Source of the DNA: Paraflavitalea soli
Lineage (GTDB): Bacteria; Bacteroidota; Bacteroidia; Chitinophagales; Chitinophagaceae
Direction: 5' to 3'
DNA length: 64,000 nt
NCBI RefSeq assembly: GCF_003555545.1
Contig: NZ_CP032157.1
Coordinates: 3,786,546 to 3,850,545 of the forward strand
Shown here in pieces: positions 18,077-26,602 of this stretch (positions are counted from its first letter, which is position 1; each line of letters begins with the position of its first letter). A program made the position numbers and the translations under genes. The notes below the pieces were generated by a model. That model worked only from the letters and a program-made list of their open reading frames with translations. It had not been told where the DNA came from and made no database searches.

Positions 18077-19030
18077 TTAGAATCCGTTCTCCCGCAACCA
18101 ATTTCTGCAGGAGTCGAACCATTTGTCTTTGTTGTTGGGATTGTCTAAACCAAATCCATGTCCGCCAGACTGGAAAATGTGCATGCTGGCCTTTACGTTG
18201 GCAGCCAGCAGGGCGTTATAGAATACCAGGCTGTTTTTGACTGGCACCACATCATCGTCGGCAGCGTGCACTAAAAAGGCAGGCGGCGTATTGGCGGTCA
18301 CATGTTTTTCATTGCTGAACTGATTGAGGAGGGCAGGTTGCGCTGCCGCACCAATGAGGTTTTCGCGGGTGCCACTTTCTATGGCGGTGTCAAAGAGAAT
18401 GACGGAATACACCAGCACCATAAAATCGGGGCGCAGGTCGATCTGTTCTTTGTTGTCAATAACCGGCTGATCGAAATGGGTGGCAGCTGTAGTAGCCAGG
18501 TGACCACCTGCGGAAATACCTACAAATCCTATTTTATGGGGGTTGAGGCCCCATTCGGCAGCCCTTTTACGAATGAGCAGCAGGGCAGTTTGAGCATCCT
18601 GTAAGGGACCAATGGTCTTATCGACCATGATCTCATCGCTGGGCAAACGATAGTTGAGTACAAAGGCTGCTATGCCCGCCTGGTTGAATGCTTTGGCTAC
18701 CAGCGCGCTTTTTTCGGCTGATGCCAGCACGGCATAACCACCACCCGGACAGATAATAACTGCCGTGCCTGAAGCCGTGCCTTTCTTTGGAAAAAAGGGA
18801 GTGATGCTGGGATTAGTCACATTCCTGATGAGGCCCGAAGTATCAGTATACTGCACATAGCTTGCCGGTGCTTTTTTGGAGTTGGGAATATCCTTACCGT
18901 ACAAGGGGATCGCTTTTTCCTGTGCACAGAGAAAATAGCCTACTGACATTAAAACCAGGGTGATTAAGGTACTTTTCAAGTTGCGGCATTTTAAGAGGCC
19001 CAAAACTATTCTGCCTGTCCGGAAGGGCAT
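18077..19030 (-). CDS. Secreted alpha/beta hydrolase (acetyl-esterase/BD-FAE type)
   Basis: A 317-residue esterase. The N-terminus is unusually long before its hydrophobic signal segment (STLITLVLMSVGYFLCAQ), so the true start may lie slightly downstream of ATG 19030. The oxyanion motif GGGYAVL follows VIICP, the nucleophile elbow is GISAGGH, the acid is likely the Asp of HAADDDVVP, and the catalytic His is in GGHGFG. This pattern is common in periplasmic acetylxylan-esterase-like enzymes of Bacteroidota, but the substrate is not shown. It lies 33 bases after the AraC regulator gene on the same strand and may be co-transcribed with it. Confidence 0.88.
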   Translation of the reverse strand: MPFRTGRIVLGLLKCRNLKSTLITLVLMSVGYFLCAQEKAIPLYGKDIPNSKKAPASYVQYTDTSGLIRNVTNPSITPFFPKKGTASGTAVIICPGGGYAVLASAEKSALVAKAFNQAGIAAFVLNYRLPSDEIMVDKTIGPLQDAQTALLLIRKRAAEWGLNPHKIGFVGISAGGHLATTAATHFDQPVIDNKEQIDLRPDFMVLVYSVILFDTAIESGTRENLIGAAAQPALLNQFSNEKHVTANTPPAFLVHAADDDVVPVKNSLVFYNALLAANVKASMHIFQSGGHGFGLDNPNNKDKWFDSCRNWLRENGF

Positions 19031-19063
19031 ATGCCAAAATGCTCAATTTCATATGGTCTACTA

Positions 19064-19876
19064 TTATACTGCCCATTCAGTGGGGGCCTTACCGAATTTC
19101 TTTTTGAATGAATGGGAGAAATGAGAGAGGCTTTCAAAACCCAGGTCGAGGTAAATGGCAGATGGCTTCTTATGCTTCTTTTCTATCAGCAGGCGGGCTT
19201 CCGCCAGTCGCCTTTCCAGTAACCATTGCCGGGGCGCCATCCCGAATATTTTTTGAAACTCACGCTTGAATCCTGCGAGGCTTCTCCCGGTGAGCCGTGC
19301 AAACTTTTCAACAGGCACATTGTAATGAAAGTTAAGCAGCATGAATTGTTCCAGGTCTATCTTATAGGGTTCTGAAAAATCGAACAACATGGCCTTGAGT
19401 TCGGGCATGGTATTGAGGAGCAGGTATACAGCTTCTCTTACCTTTAACATACCCACGGTATTGGTTATCTTATGCTCCGGGTGCCGGACATAAGGAAGTA
19501 CAGACTGAAAGAAGGCATGCAGGAAATCGTTTCCGGGAATCAGTATATTGGAAGGACCCGTATATTTTTGTCCTGTCTCTATCCCCTCCTCCAGCGCGAT
19601 CTTCCTGATCAGGTCTTCTTTCAGCATGATGACAATGGTTTGATAGTCCCCTCCTTCCAATGGGGTCTTGGTAATTTCTCCTAATTGATTTTTCTGCACC
19701 AGCAACATCTGACCACTCTCCATGGACACAGTCTGGTTGGCCGTTACCAGTGTAAACCGGCCCGACACCTGCAATATCAGCGTATTATGCTCCATGAATG
19801 CGACCTTTTCCTTTCTCATGGAGGAGTAATAGGAATAAAAGAGGACACCCGGGATTATCTCGGTTGGATTTGTCAT
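19064..19876 (-). CDS. AraC-family transcriptional regulator
   Basis: A 270-residue regulator. The N-terminal half (about 1-160) looks like a cupin-type sensing domain (HNTLILQVSGRFTLVTANQT, then MESGQMLLVQKNQLGEI). The C-terminal double helix-turn-helix begins about residue 175: VPVEKFARLTGRSLAGFKRE, FGMAPRQWLLERRLAEARLL, then IYLDLGFESLSHFSHSFKKK and FGKAPTEW, the signature end of AraC/XylS proteins. Likely targets are the adjacent hydrolase gene (33 bases downstream) or the aldo/keto reductase gene just upstream on the same strand; this is inference from position. Confidence 0.93.
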   Translation of the reverse strand: MTNPTEIIPGVLFYSYYSSMRKEKVAFMEHNTLILQVSGRFTLVTANQTVSMESGQMLLVQKNQLGEITKTPLEGGDYQTIVIMLKEDLIRKIALEEGIETGQKYTGPSNILIPGNDFLHAFFQSVLPYVRHPEHKITNTVGMLKVREAVYLLLNTMPELKAMLFDFSEPYKIDLEQFMLLNFHYNVPVEKFARLTGRSLAGFKREFQKIFGMAPRQWLLERRLAEARLLIEKKHKKPSAIYLDLGFESLSHFSHSFKKKFGKAPTEWAV

Positions 19877-19916
19877 GGTATAAAGGTATAAAACAGTCGG
19901 CTATGTGAAGCCTCCC

Positions 19917-20888
19917 CTACCGCTGCAGGTAGGTGCCTCCCAATATCGATCCTTGTGCAAAATGAGTGTTAAGCCGATGCATTTCTTCGGGTGTGAACCG
20001 GATTTCCATAGCCTGCATATTTTCCGGCAACCTTGATCTCCGGCTCATGCTCACCAATGGCATGATATGATCACCTTGTGCATTTACCCAGGCAATCGCT
20101 AATTGCGTAGGGGTGTATCCTTTTTCTTTTGCCATTTGCTTTAATAGCTCCACCTTTTCCAGGTTCTTTACCAGGTTGTCGCCCTGAAAACGGGAGAAGT
20201 GATTATGGTAGCTATTGGCAGGAAGCGGCACCTTCATCTCTCCAGTAAGTAACCCTTCGGCTGTATTGGCAAAGGCCACCACGCCAATACCCAGTTCTTT
20301 TGCAGCAGGAAGCAGGTCAGCTTCAATCTGGCGATCCGCCAATGAATAGCCAATTTCCAGAGCAGTGACGGGGTGGATGCTATGTGCTTTGCGCAGTTGA
20401 TCGGTAGTAATTTCAGAAACGCCCAGGTAACGCACTTTTCCTTCTTTGATGAGGTCGGCCACTGTTCCAATCACCTCTTCATCCGGAACACTGCCATCAA
20501 GCCTGCAAGGCTGATACAGATCAATGGTATCTATGCCTAAACGAACCAGGGAATAATTGATGAAGTTCTTAATGGCTACAGGGCGCAGGTCCAACCCCAG
20601 CCATTGACCATTGTAGAAGATCGCACCAAACTTGACACTGATAAAAGCATCGTCCCTTCTGCCTTTGATAGCTTTGCCTACCAGTAGCTCATTATGCCCT
20701 GCGCCATAAAAATCTCCTGTATTTAAAAAATTGATGCCGCTGTCAAGGGCCATCTGAATAGTAGCAATACTTTCATTTTCATCGTTTGCCTGGCCTCCCC
20801 AAACAGCAGACATGCGCATACAGCCTAATCCGATCTTCGACACAAGTGGTCCATTATTGCCTAAAGCGATCTTTGATATTGTTGTCAT
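19917..20888 (-). CDS. Aldo/keto reductase
   Basis: NAD(P)H-dependent oxidoreductase with a TIM-barrel fold, 323 residues. The Asp-Tyr pair is in NTGDFYGAGHNE, and the catalytic Lys is in ISVKFG. The fourth tetrad residue, normally His in a YQPHR-like motif, is Cys here (YQPCRLDG); related subgroups carry Ala at this place, so this may be subfamily-typical, but activity could differ. The cofactor-binding C-terminus (PLVSMSRRSRLPENMQAM) is present. It precedes the AraC gene by 40 bases on the same strand. Confidence 0.92.
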   Translation of the reverse strand: MTTISKIALGNNGPLVSKIGLGCMRMSAVWGGQANDENESIATIQMALDSGINFLNTGDFYGAGHNELLVGKAIKGRRDDAFISVKFGAIFYNGQWLGLDLRPVAIKNFINYSLVRLGIDTIDLYQPCRLDGSVPDEEVIGTVADLIKEGKVRYLGVSEITTDQLRKAHSIHPVTALEIGYSLADRQIEADLLPAAKELGIGVVAFANTAEGLLTGEMKVPLPANSYHNHFSRFQGDNLVKNLEKVELLKQMAKEKGYTPTQLAIAWVNAQGDHIMPLVSMSRRSRLPENMQAMEIRFTPEEMHRLNTHFAQGSILGGTYLQR

Positions 20889-21024
20889 GGTATTTATTTA
20901 TAGTTTGACAATACAAAGATCAGCTCATAACCACGGCAGCAGCTTTCTCCTATAGCTCAATTTACTTGCTTTGACGGCTCAGCAACACATGCGCCGTCCC
21001 ATCTTAATAGACAACGGATGAACT

Positions 21025-21060
21025 AAAAAAGCCTTCAGGTCTGATGACTTGAAGGCTTTG
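21025..21060 (-). terminator. Rho-independent terminator of the 21112-21417 gene
   Basis: AAAGCCTTCA and TGAAGGCTTT form a stem; on the minus strand it is followed by six T. It lies about 50 bases beyond the gene. Confidence 0.75.
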
Positions 21061-21111
21061 AATTTGTTTGATTGTTATCCCGGAGGTACGATTGGCCATG
21101 TCAGGCTCTAT

Positions 21112-21417
21112 TCATTTTTCGTCAATAATCGTGTATGGAATAAACCCGTGTTCAGCAGTTATTTTTAATCTCTCCCTGTAAGTCATCGGATTAAAATGTA
21201 TGCTTTTGTAATATTCTTTAAGGGACTTTTCCGCATGCTCATAGGTTTCCTGATTTGCCCATGTGGTCACTGAGACCAAATTTAGATTGCCCGCACTATC
21301 CAGCATCTCATAGGATTTATTCCGGTTAACTTTCAGCGGTTTAAAGGAGCTTATGATCTTGTCAAAATGCGGCCACTGGAAAAGACCGGGGGTATGATGT
21401 ATAACTTCGTCTTTCAT
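21112..21417 (-). CDS. Small protein, possibly antibiotic-biosynthesis-monooxygenase-like fold
   Basis: A 101-residue cytoplasmic protein. The arrangement (a strand, then FDKIISSFKPLKVNRNKSYE, a strand NLNLVSVTTWANQETYEHAE, a helix KSLKEYYKSI) resembles the dimeric ferredoxin-like ABM/NIPSNAP fold, whose members range from haem-degrading enzymes to proteins of unknown role. The sequence is too short to assign a reaction. It is divergent from the PadR gene at 21517 and shares its regulatory region; a terminator closes it. Confidence 0.6.
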   Translation of the reverse strand: MKDEVIHHTPGLFQWPHFDKIISSFKPLKVNRNKSYEMLDSAGNLNLVSVTTWANQETYEHAEKSLKEYYKSIHFNPMTYRERLKITAEHGFIPYTIIDEK

Positions 21418-21465
21418 CGGTAAAAGTTAGCACATTATGCCTGACTAAATTAATTATTCACCTTT

Positions 21466-21495
21466 TGTATGTATAATACAACCTTAATACATACA
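21466..21495. promoter_or_regulatory. Inverted repeat, probable PadR operator
   Basis: TGTATGTAT at 21466-21474 and ATACATACA at 21487-21495 are perfect 9-bp arms around 12 bases. PadR-family operators commonly contain ATGT...ACAT dyads. The repeat lies 21 bases before the PadR start and overlaps a possible -7 element (TACATTTA, 21492-21499), so autorepression is likely. Confidence 0.55.
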
Positions 21496-21516
21496 TTTAC
21501 GTAATTAATACCGAAA

Positions 21517-21849
21517 ATGAAAGGGACCAACCTCGGAGAATTTGAAGAACTGGTGTTACTCACCATTGCCGCTTTGGGGAATGAAGCGTATAGCGTAGCG
21601 ATATGCGACGAGCTCTCGGACCATACCGGTCGCTTAGTGAAACTAGGCGTAGTGCACGCGGTGCTCAACCGTCTCGAAGAGAAAGGACTTGTGAAAAGTG
21701 AGCTGGGCGAAGCAACCAAGGCACGTGGCGGTAAACGCAAAAGGTTCTATGAACTCACTATGCAAGGAAAGACAGCACTCGTCAATGCAAAGGCGATGCG
21801 CGATCAGCTGTGGGCCAGGATACCGCCACTTGCCTGGAAAAAAATATAG
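21517..21849 (+). CDS. PadR-family transcriptional regulator
   Basis: A 110-residue winged-helix protein of the short PadR type (MKGTNLGEFEELVLLTIAAL, then GNEAYSVAICDELSDHTGR, VVHAVLNRLEEKGLVKSELG, RKRFYELTMQGKTAL). In Bacteroidota such genes typically sit directly before an FtsX-like permease, as here: the stop codon is one base before the permease ATG (TAGCATG). It probably represses this two-gene operon through the dyad at 21466-21495, in response to an unknown ligand. Confidence 0.93.
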   Translation: MKGTNLGEFEELVLLTIAALGNEAYSVAICDELSDHTGRLVKLGVVHAVLNRLEEKGLVKSELGEATKARGGKRKRFYELTMQGKTALVNAKAMRDQLWARIPPLAWKKI

Positions 21850-21850
21850 C

Positions 21851-24499
21851 ATGAAGGAACAACGGCAACACCATCCACCCTCCTGGGCGCAGCGCTTTGT
21901 AGCATGGTATTGTAAGCCCGGGCTTGTAGAAGACCTTATGGGGGACCTCAACGAATGCTTTGAGCGGAACGTCCACTCCATCGGGCCACGCCGGGCAAAG
22001 CTTATCTACATCATTGATGCCTTCAAGTTCTTCAGAAGTTATACGGTACGAAGACCCATATTTGTCAACCCTTTTATGAAACAGATCATGATTGGAAGCT
22101 ATGTCAAAACATCAGGGCGCAATATCATGCGCAACAAGGTATTCTCCTTCATCAATATCCTTGGCCTCGCCATCAGTATGTGTGTTGGGTTACTGCTGAT
22201 CGCTTTTTTACTTGACCTGCGATCGTACGACAGGTTCCATAAAAATGGGGACCGGATCTATCGCATCACCAATATAATGAGCTCCAACAACGAGCAAAGC
22301 GGCAAGTTTGCGTCTACCTCCATAAAGACGGGAAAGCTTATCCGGGAGAAGGTGACGGGCATTGAAGCAGTGACTACCATGCGCAACAACTTTTCGGGCG
22401 ATGCGAAGGTGGGCGATAATATTCTACCCATCAAGGGATACTGGGCAGAACCTTCGCTGTTCAGGGTATTTACCTTTCCGATGGCGGAAGGCAATCCGGA
22501 AACGGCGCTGAAAGATCCTTATTCAGTGGTGCTCACGGAGACAGCAGCCAGGAAGCTGTTTGGCAACCAACCTGCGCTCGGCAAGGCAATCCAGATCGAT
22601 ACACTGACATACCAGGTGACCGGTATAATAAAGGATGTCCCCTTCTTTTCGCACATCAGTTTCGAAGCGCTGGTATCCTTGTCAACGGTTGAACAAGCCA
22701 ATAAAAGCGACAGGACTTTTGGGGCATGGACAAATATGTGGTCCAACTCGGTGTACCTCCTGCCCACTGAACATGCCGACATGGCATCAATCCAATCGCA
22801 GCTTAACGCTATTGCCAGGGAAGAAAACCAAGCCGAAGAAAATACTAAGATCCAACTGGAACTACTTCCTCTATACAACATCGTGGTTGGAGAGAGTCTC
22901 CGTCAATCCGAAGGCGGCCCTGGCTTTATGGGGCCGCATATGCCCCCTGTTGTACTATGGATACTCGGGGGACTGGCATTTGTGGTGATATTGTCTGCCT
23001 GTTTCAACTATACCAATCTTTCGATAGCGCGCGCTATGCGCCGCATTAAGGAGGTAGGTCTTCGGAAAACTATCGGCGCCGGAAAGGGCCAGGTGAGGTT
23101 ACAATTCCTGGCAGAGTCGGTTATTATATCCCTGGCAGCTCTTCTTCTTTCATTCCTGCTGTTTCTTCTATTGCGGCCGTTGCTGATCAATATGGCGCCT
23201 GAGATGCAGCGCCTGGTAAAGCTCGATCTCACGCCAATTATGATTGCGGCTTTCATCGTCTTTGCAGTCGCAGTAGGTGTTATTGCAGGCTTTGTACCCG
23301 CTATCTTCTTCTCGAAAGTAAAACCGATCCATGCGTTGGGCAATCTTTCATCAGTAAAAATGTTCAAACACCTGTCGCTCAGGCGCGCCCTGGTGGTGAT
23401 CCAATACACCATTACACTGATCTTTATTACAACGACTGCTATCGGCTATGTTCAGTATAAGAACATACTGACATTTGACCTGGGATTCAGCACGGCAAAC
23501 ATTCTGAACATCAATACGCAGGATAACAAACCGGACGTATTGCTCAAGGAACTTGGTGAGCTGCCGGAAGTAACTGCACTCTCCCGGTCGCTGATCACCA
23601 CCGGCGTTGGGAACGCCTGGGGCAGCACTATGAAATACAAAGATTCACGGGATTCTGTGCTGGTTATGACTAACCACGTTGACGAAAACTATTTGCCGCT
23701 GCATGATTATAAACTTGTTGCCGGCGGGAATTTTATTGCCCGCCCCACCACTGCCCAGGCAACGGGTGAAGTGATCGTCAACGAACAGGTTTTAAAGCGA
23801 TTCAATATAGGCACTGGCAACCCCGGGAAGGCTATCGGGGAGCAAATCATCATGAATGGACGTAAAATGACGATCGTTGGCGTAATGAAAGACTTTCATT
23901 ATGGTACAGTGGAGAACCTCATCGGACCGGTAGCATTTACGTTCTGGACACCCGAAGACAGGGCCATTATCAGCGCCAAAATTCAAAGCGCCGATATGCC
24001 GGCAACGCTGGCAAAGATCGAGTCGATATGGAAGAAGATCGATCGTGTCCATCCATTGGAGGCAGCGTTCTATGACCAGGCAATAGAAGATGCTTACAGC
24101 GAATTTTCCACCATGATCAAGATCATCGGCTTCCTTTCGTTTTTGGCCATTTCTATTGCGTCGATGGGACTGTTTGGCATGGTAGTATTTACCACCGAAA
24201 CAAGATTAAAGGAGATTGGCATACGAAAGGTTATGGGCGCCAGTATCGGCAACCTTATATACTTGCTGAGCCGTGGCTTTCTATTTCTACTGTCGGTATC
24301 GGCGCTTATTGCTCTTCCGGCAACCTACTTTTTCTTCAAAACCATTGTGCTCCCCAATTTCCCTTATCATACATCCATGCAGATCCCCGAGCTGTTCATT
24401 GGCTTACTGGCGGTCTTGTTGATCGCGCTGATCATGATCGGGTCGCAGACACTGAAGGCAGCGAGAAATAATCCGGTGACGGTCCTGAAGCGCGAATAA
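21851..24499 (+). CDS. FtsX/MacB-type ABC transporter permease with N-terminal prefix domain
   Basis: An 882-residue membrane protein of the macrolide-exporter-like permease family. The start at ATG 21851 gives MKEQRQHHPPSWAQRF, the conserved N-terminal prefix domain of PadR-linked permeases; an in-frame upstream ATG at 21698 would run inside padR. TM1 is at VFSFINILGLAISMCVGLLL, followed by a large periplasmic domain (about 110-360). Three FtsX-type TM segments follow (around 370-500), then a second TM plus periplasmic domain, and three final TM segments (from about 760, IGFLSFLAISIASMGLFGMVV). No ABC ATPase gene is adjacent; the ATPase must come from elsewhere. Role likely in stress response or export, not proven. 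Confidence 0.92.
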   Translation: MKEQRQHHPPSWAQRFVAWYCKPGLVEDLMGDLNECFERNVHSIGPRRAKLIYIIDAFKFFRSYTVRRPIFVNPFMKQIMIGSYVKTSGRNIMRNKVFSFINILGLAISMCVGLLLIAFLLDLRSYDRFHKNGDRIYRITNIMSSNNEQSGKFASTSIKTGKLIREKVTGIEAVTTMRNNFSGDAKVGDNILPIKGYWAEPSLFRVFTFPMAEGNPETALKDPYSVVLTETAARKLFGNQPALGKAIQIDTLTYQVTGIIKDVPFFSHISFEALVSLSTVEQANKSDRTFGAWTNMWSNSVYLLPTEHADMASIQSQLNAIAREENQAEENTKIQLELLPLYNIVVGESLRQSEGGPGFMGPHMPPVVLWILGGLAFVVILSACFNYTNLSIARAMRRIKEVGLRKTIGAGKGQVRLQFLAESVIISLAALLLSFLLFLLLRPLLINMAPEMQRLVKLDLTPIMIAAFIVFAVAVGVIAGFVPAIFFSKVKPIHALGNLSSVKMFKHLSLRRALVVIQYTITLIFITTTAIGYVQYKNILTFDLGFSTANILNINTQDNKPDVLLKELGELPEVTALSRSLITTGVGNAWGSTMKYKDSRDSVLVMTNHVDENYLPLHDYKLVAGGNFIARPTTAQATGEVIVNEQVLKRFNIGTGNPGKAIGEQIIMNGRKMTIVGVMKDFHYGTVENLIGPVAFTFWTPEDRAIISAKIQSADMPATLAKIESIWKKIDRVHPLEAAFYDQAIEDAYSEFSTMIKIIGFLSFLAISIASMGLFGMVVFTTETRLKEIGIRKVMGASIGNLIYLLSRGFLFLLSVSALIALPATYFFFKTIVLPNFPYHTSMQIPELFIGLLAVLLIALIMIGSQTLKAARNNPVTVLKRE

Positions 24500-24510
24500 A
24501 TTGACTGCTA

Positions 24511-25080
24511 TTATTTTTTTAGCGATCCAATGTGCTTATAAGTGTTGATGAGCAAACCGGTGGGCGTTGCCTTCGAATCAACAAAAGCCAATTCCCGGGC
24601 ATCAATATTGTCTGACAATAAGCGTTTACCACGGCCAAGCAAAACCGGATAGGTAATGAGTACCACCTCATCAGCCAGTCCCTGGTCGAGCAACAAGGAT
24701 GTTAAGGTCGAACTTCCCACGACAATCAGATCGGGGCCGTCTGTTGATTTGAGATCGCGGATCGCTCCTATAATATCTCCACCCAGGCCCTTTACAGGTC
24801 CCCATTCCAAGCTGTCGGGCCTGTGGGTCACAATGTATTTGGTTGCAGCGTTTATAGCGTTTGCCATGGGGAAATCTCCGGCATTGGGCCAAAAGCCACT
24901 AAATATATCGTAGGTGTGGCGGCCAAGGAGCAGGTCGAAATTGGGTCCGTATGCTTCAAAGAGCATTTTCGCTCCTGCGGGGCTTCGATAGGGTGTTGTC
25001 CAGGCGCCATAAGTATAGTCTCCGTCGTGTTCGATTACACCGTCAAGCGATATGTGTTCGAAGATCCTGATCTTTCTCAT
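24511..25080 (-). CDS. Dihydrofolate-reductase-fold protein (RibD C-terminal family)
   Basis: A 189-residue cytoplasmic protein of the DHFR/RibD C-terminal superfamily. The N-terminus reads MRKIRIFEHISLDGVIEHDG, followed by LLLGRHTYDIFSGFWP and the nucleotide-binding strand DLIVVGSSTLTSLLLDQGL, then EVVLITYPVLLGRGKRLL. These proteins bind NADPH, but physiological substrates of the stand-alone bacterial members are mostly unknown. Convergent with the permease gene (11 bases between stop codons). Confidence 0.9.
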   Translation of the reverse strand: MRKIRIFEHISLDGVIEHDGDYTYGAWTTPYRSPAGAKMLFEAYGPNFDLLLGRHTYDIFSGFWPNAGDFPMANAINAATKYIVTHRPDSLEWGPVKGLGGDIIGAIRDLKSTDGPDLIVVGSSTLTSLLLDQGLADEVVLITYPVLLGRGKRLLSDNIDARELAFVDSKATPTGLLINTYKHIGSLKK

Positions 25081-25296
25081 TTTGTTTAATTTGATTAATT
25101 ATTATCCAAATTTAGTTGGGATCAGGAATCCTCATGCGGTGCATTCGCGACAAGACAAGGGTGTGATTAGCCTATCAAATTTTGGAGAGTACCAAGTCTC
25201 TGCGGTTCGATAAATCTTCGGCAGTAGGAACCTCTGAAAATTCATAGCCTGATGCTTCCAGTTGATAATAGGGCTCCATTCGATTTGGGGAATACG
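25081..25296. other. Intergenic region with a possible small coding remnant
   Basis: On the minus strand, 25279-25175 contains a 34-codon open frame (MEPYYQLEASGYEFSEVPTA, ending LVLSKI) with a composition typical of real protein. It extends upstream without a stop through the hairpin next to the tRNA. Too short for a firm call: it may be a C-terminal remnant of a lost gene or chance. The rest shows nothing I can name. Confidence 0.25.
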
Positions 25297-25340
25297 ACAA
25301 AATAAAACAGGCTCGCAAATGCGAACCTGTTTTATTTTGT
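25297..25340 (-). terminator. Long hairpin terminator of the tRNA-Lys gene
   Basis: A perfect 15-bp stem (ACAAAATAAAACAGG with CCTGTTTTATTTTGT) extended inward by CGC/GCG forms a hairpin of about 20 bp starting at the 3' end of the tRNA. T-rich flanks on both strands make it suited to stop transcription in both directions. Confidence 0.7.
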
Positions 25341-25413
25341 GACCCCCCTGGGACTCGAACCCAGGACCTACTGATTAAGAGTCAGTAGCTCTAACCAACT
25401 GAGCTAGGGAGTC
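25340..25413 (-). tRNA. tRNA-Lys (anticodon CTT)
   Basis: The minus strand folds as a complete 74-base cloverleaf. The 7-bp acceptor stem GACTCCC/GGGGGTC contains one G-T pair, and the discriminator is A. The D arm contains AGCTCAGTTGGTTAGAGC. The anticodon stem is TACTGA/TCAGTA around CTCTTAA, so the anticodon is CTT (reads AAG, Lys). The T arm is CTGGG-TTCGAGT-CCCAG. The CCA end is not encoded. It stands alone, with its own promoter at 25470-25502 and a hairpin terminator. Confidence 0.97.
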
Positions 25414-25469
25414 TATTCCTTTACACATACCTGTTTTGCCTTTGCAAAACCAAATCGTAAAAGGGATTG

Positions 25470-25502
25470 CAAAAGTAAGGAAAGCCGATGATATGTAACA
25501 AA
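25470..25502 (-). promoter_or_regulatory. Promoter of the tRNA-Lys gene
   Basis: On the minus strand, TTTG near 25499-25502 is followed after 21 bases by TACTTTTG (25470-25477), an exact match to TAnnTTTG. Transcription would start about 50 bases before the tRNA. Confidence 0.55.
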
Positions 25503-25674
25503 CTTCTTTGAAAAAATGTCTCTACCTGAAAATATTCCCCACAAAGCCTGCTCCAGCGCTATTCATCCCATTATTTACCAATCCCCACCCCTGCCCTGCA
25601 TTTTTAGCAAGGATTTTGCATAGAAACCATGAGGCTGCCCAATAGCAGTCCTCACCCCTTAAAATCAACTATTT

Positions 25675-26160
25675 ATGAAAACCATTTGTCTCGCTCTTGC
25701 GTGCCTCGCCTTCAGTACTATGTCCATGGCCCAGCTTAAAGCCAAAGTTCTTTGCCCTGCATTCGATGTAGATATTCTCGAAGGAAAAGTAAATGGCTAC
25801 AAAGCCACGGTGGGTATCGGCGAATTAAAAAACAAATTCCCCTGCTTTACCAGCGCTACCAATGATAGCGCCAAATGTGGTGAAGCCATTTATTATAAAG
25901 ACAAGGACATTAGCTTTTACACAGGACGGGATTATATCGAGATCGGGGAAAAATTCAAAGGCAAGATAAGTATGCCTCTTATCGGTGCCAGCCGTGGCAG
26001 CTTATTCAAGTACCTGGGAAATCCACTCATGAAAGACGATACCTGGGATGCCTTCCAAACCTCCTATGGCACCCTGGTATTACATTACAACAAAGCAAAA
26101 AAAGTGCGCCTGATACAATTCAGCACCAAAGGTACCAGTACGCTAAGTCTGTGTGAATAG
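25675..26160 (+). CDS. Small secreted protein of unknown function
   Basis: A 161-residue protein with a signal peptide (MKTICLALACLAFSTMSMAQ, cleavage after MAQ). The mature part has four or five Cys residues that could form disulphides (VLCPAFDV, FPCFTS, AKCGEAIYY, LSLCE at the C-terminus). No family is recognised. Its stop codon directly abuts the remnant of an acylase gene in the same orientation, so it may mark one edge of a rearrangement. Confidence 0.7.
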   Translation: MKTICLALACLAFSTMSMAQLKAKVLCPAFDVDILEGKVNGYKATVGIGELKNKFPCFTSATNDSAKCGEAIYYKDKDISFYTGRDYIEIGEKFKGKISMPLIGASRGSLFKYLGNPLMKDDTWDAFQTSYGTLVLHYNKAKKVRLIQFSTKGTSTLSLCE

Positions 26161-26539
26161 AACAGGCATAGACAAGATTTCCCGTTTGGGGGGTAGCCTC
26201 CATCTTTCTATTTCGGATGCCACGGGCGACAATGCTATTTTCGAATATGTGCATGGCAAGTTGGTTGTCCATCATGACAAAAGCTCCCTGATAATGACCA
26301 ACTCGCCGTAAGGGCTTCCTTCTATACGGAAGCGGTGGAGGTCGGTATCAGACCAGAAAAACCTGGTGTATTATTTCGAAACGGTATTAACGCCCAATAC
26401 ATTTTGAATCAACCTGAAGGAAGTCGATTTTTCCGAAAAAGCTGCTGTTAAGAAACTGAGCTTGTCACAAGGGGAAGTATATGCCGGCAATACTGTTGCC
26501 TCTTTTAAGACAAGTCCCCCTTTCAAATTCAGGGATTAA
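26161..26539 (+). pseudogene. C-terminal remnant of a choloylglycine hydrolase/penicillin V acylase family gene
   Basis: Translated pieces match the C-terminal half of linear-amide C-N hydrolases. The first piece reads KISRLGGSLHLSISDATGDN, then AIFEYVHGKLVVHHDK and LIMTNSP, and ends in TAA at 26309-26311. After a gap and frame change comes RWRSVSDQKNLVYYFETVL, then TPNTF with TGA at 26405-26407 where the family usually has Trp, then INLKEVDFSEKAAVKKLSLS and GEVYAG...PPFKFRD with the natural stop at 26537-26539. The catalytic N-terminal Cys and most of the first half are missing. Clearly non-functional. Family assignment is by motif memory, not by a search. Confidence 0.8.
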
Positions 26540-26602
26540 GCCAGTAATGTTGACCGATAGTGTATCGTATTGGAGCGTCAGGGGCATTGGATGATCAACA
26601 GG

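Noticed and set aside
19917-20888. Aldo/keto reductase as inactive because the catalytic His is Cys
   Set aside because: Related subgroups also lack the His at this position, so it is probably normal for the subfamily.
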